In this document: piece by piece, positions 63,859-64,000 of the stretch
Layout of the letters: the number at the start of each line of letters is the position of its first letter
How positions within the stretch are numbered: the first letter of the stretch is position 1
NCBI GenBank assembly: GCA_038503075.1
Contig: JBCAML010000020.1
Span: 1 to 64,000, forward strand
DNA from: Gyromitra esculenta
Taxonomy: Eukaryota; Ascomycota; Pezizomycetes; Pezizales; Discinaceae
Direction of reading: 5' to 3'
Length of the DNA: 64,000 bases
Notes under the pieces: model-generated
The model's database searches: none
Told to the model about the DNA's origin: nothing
The model's input: the letters and a program-made list of their open reading frames with translations, nothing else
Made by a program: the position numbers and the translations under genes

Positions 63859-64000
63859 TCATGCACTATCTTTATAGTGCTGCTGACTCGCCGTCCTCTT
63901 TCTGTTCTACTCTGCTGGGGGCCTGTCGTGACCCTGAGAACATGCCAAGATATTGCAAGCGGGGGGCCTCAGGATTCAGCTAATGATCACTTCGGCGCTC
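63859..64000. other. Window end, no gene recognised
   Basis: 142 bp of unremarkable sequence continuing beyond the window. Confidence 0.5.

Overview
The window starts at a chromosome end: about eleven copies of the heptamer CCCTAAA (G-strand TTTAGGG) occupy 1-80. What follows looks like the subtelomere of a filamentous ascomycete-type fungus. The evidence is short GT..AG introns of 52-111 bp, Tf1/sushi-type chromodomain Gypsy retrotransposons, a fungal LINE, an acyl-CoA-ligase-like gene, a polytopic GT2 glycosyltransferase and a small fungal stress-type gene. I cannot name the species.

Region 1 (601-29050) is one LINE blown apart by successive LTR-retrotransposon insertions. The LINE endonuclease/RT part lies at 601-3015 and its C-terminal part, 3' UTR and A-tail at 27426-29050. 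The 24.4 kb between them is a nest whose order can be read from exact 5-bp target-site duplications (TSDs). Solo LTR alpha entered the LINE (CTCAT). Full-length element beta entered alpha (AGGTT). Element A entered the 3' end of beta pol (GTGAG). Solo LTR gamma entered the beta chromodomain (TACTG), and element B entered gamma (TTCTG). Element D entered beta gag in the opposite orientation. Two more solo LTRs sit in the LINE (840-1252 and 28602-29011) and one at 63444-63853. A and B have open gag and pol frames; D and beta carry nonsense or frameshift lesions.

The LTR elements share three RNA-level devices. First, a slippery heptamer T TTA AAC abuts the gag UAG stop, and pol continues in the -1 frame. 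Second, a 9-nt sequence near the predicted transcript 5' end is complementary to the primer-binding site just after the LTR, as in Tf1-type self-priming. Third, a chain of four hairpins fills the LTR leader; their stems change in a compensatory way between copies while loop and linker motifs stay fixed. The last is the most interesting candidate for something undescribed. B also carries a tRNA-derived, SINE-like insert at its LTR/PBS junction.

Region 2 (29051-63443) is mostly single-copy, gene-poor DNA. Genes with reconstructable exons are an ANL-family acyl-CoA/4-coumarate ligase ending in a PTS1-like AKL (32158-34125, six exons), a polytopic processive GT2 glycosyltransferase (41513-44037, six exons), an unknown 301-residue protein (48392-49297), a small stress-type protein of 104 residues (50480-50947, minus, three exons) and a C2H2 zinc-finger protein (53420-54455, minus, two exons). 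Between them lie MITE-like inverted-repeat elements, a foldback of ACGACTTT motifs, tandem repeats and short interstitial TTAGGG-type hexamer runs, which contrast with the terminal heptamer. Nothing indicates that these genes form one pathway.
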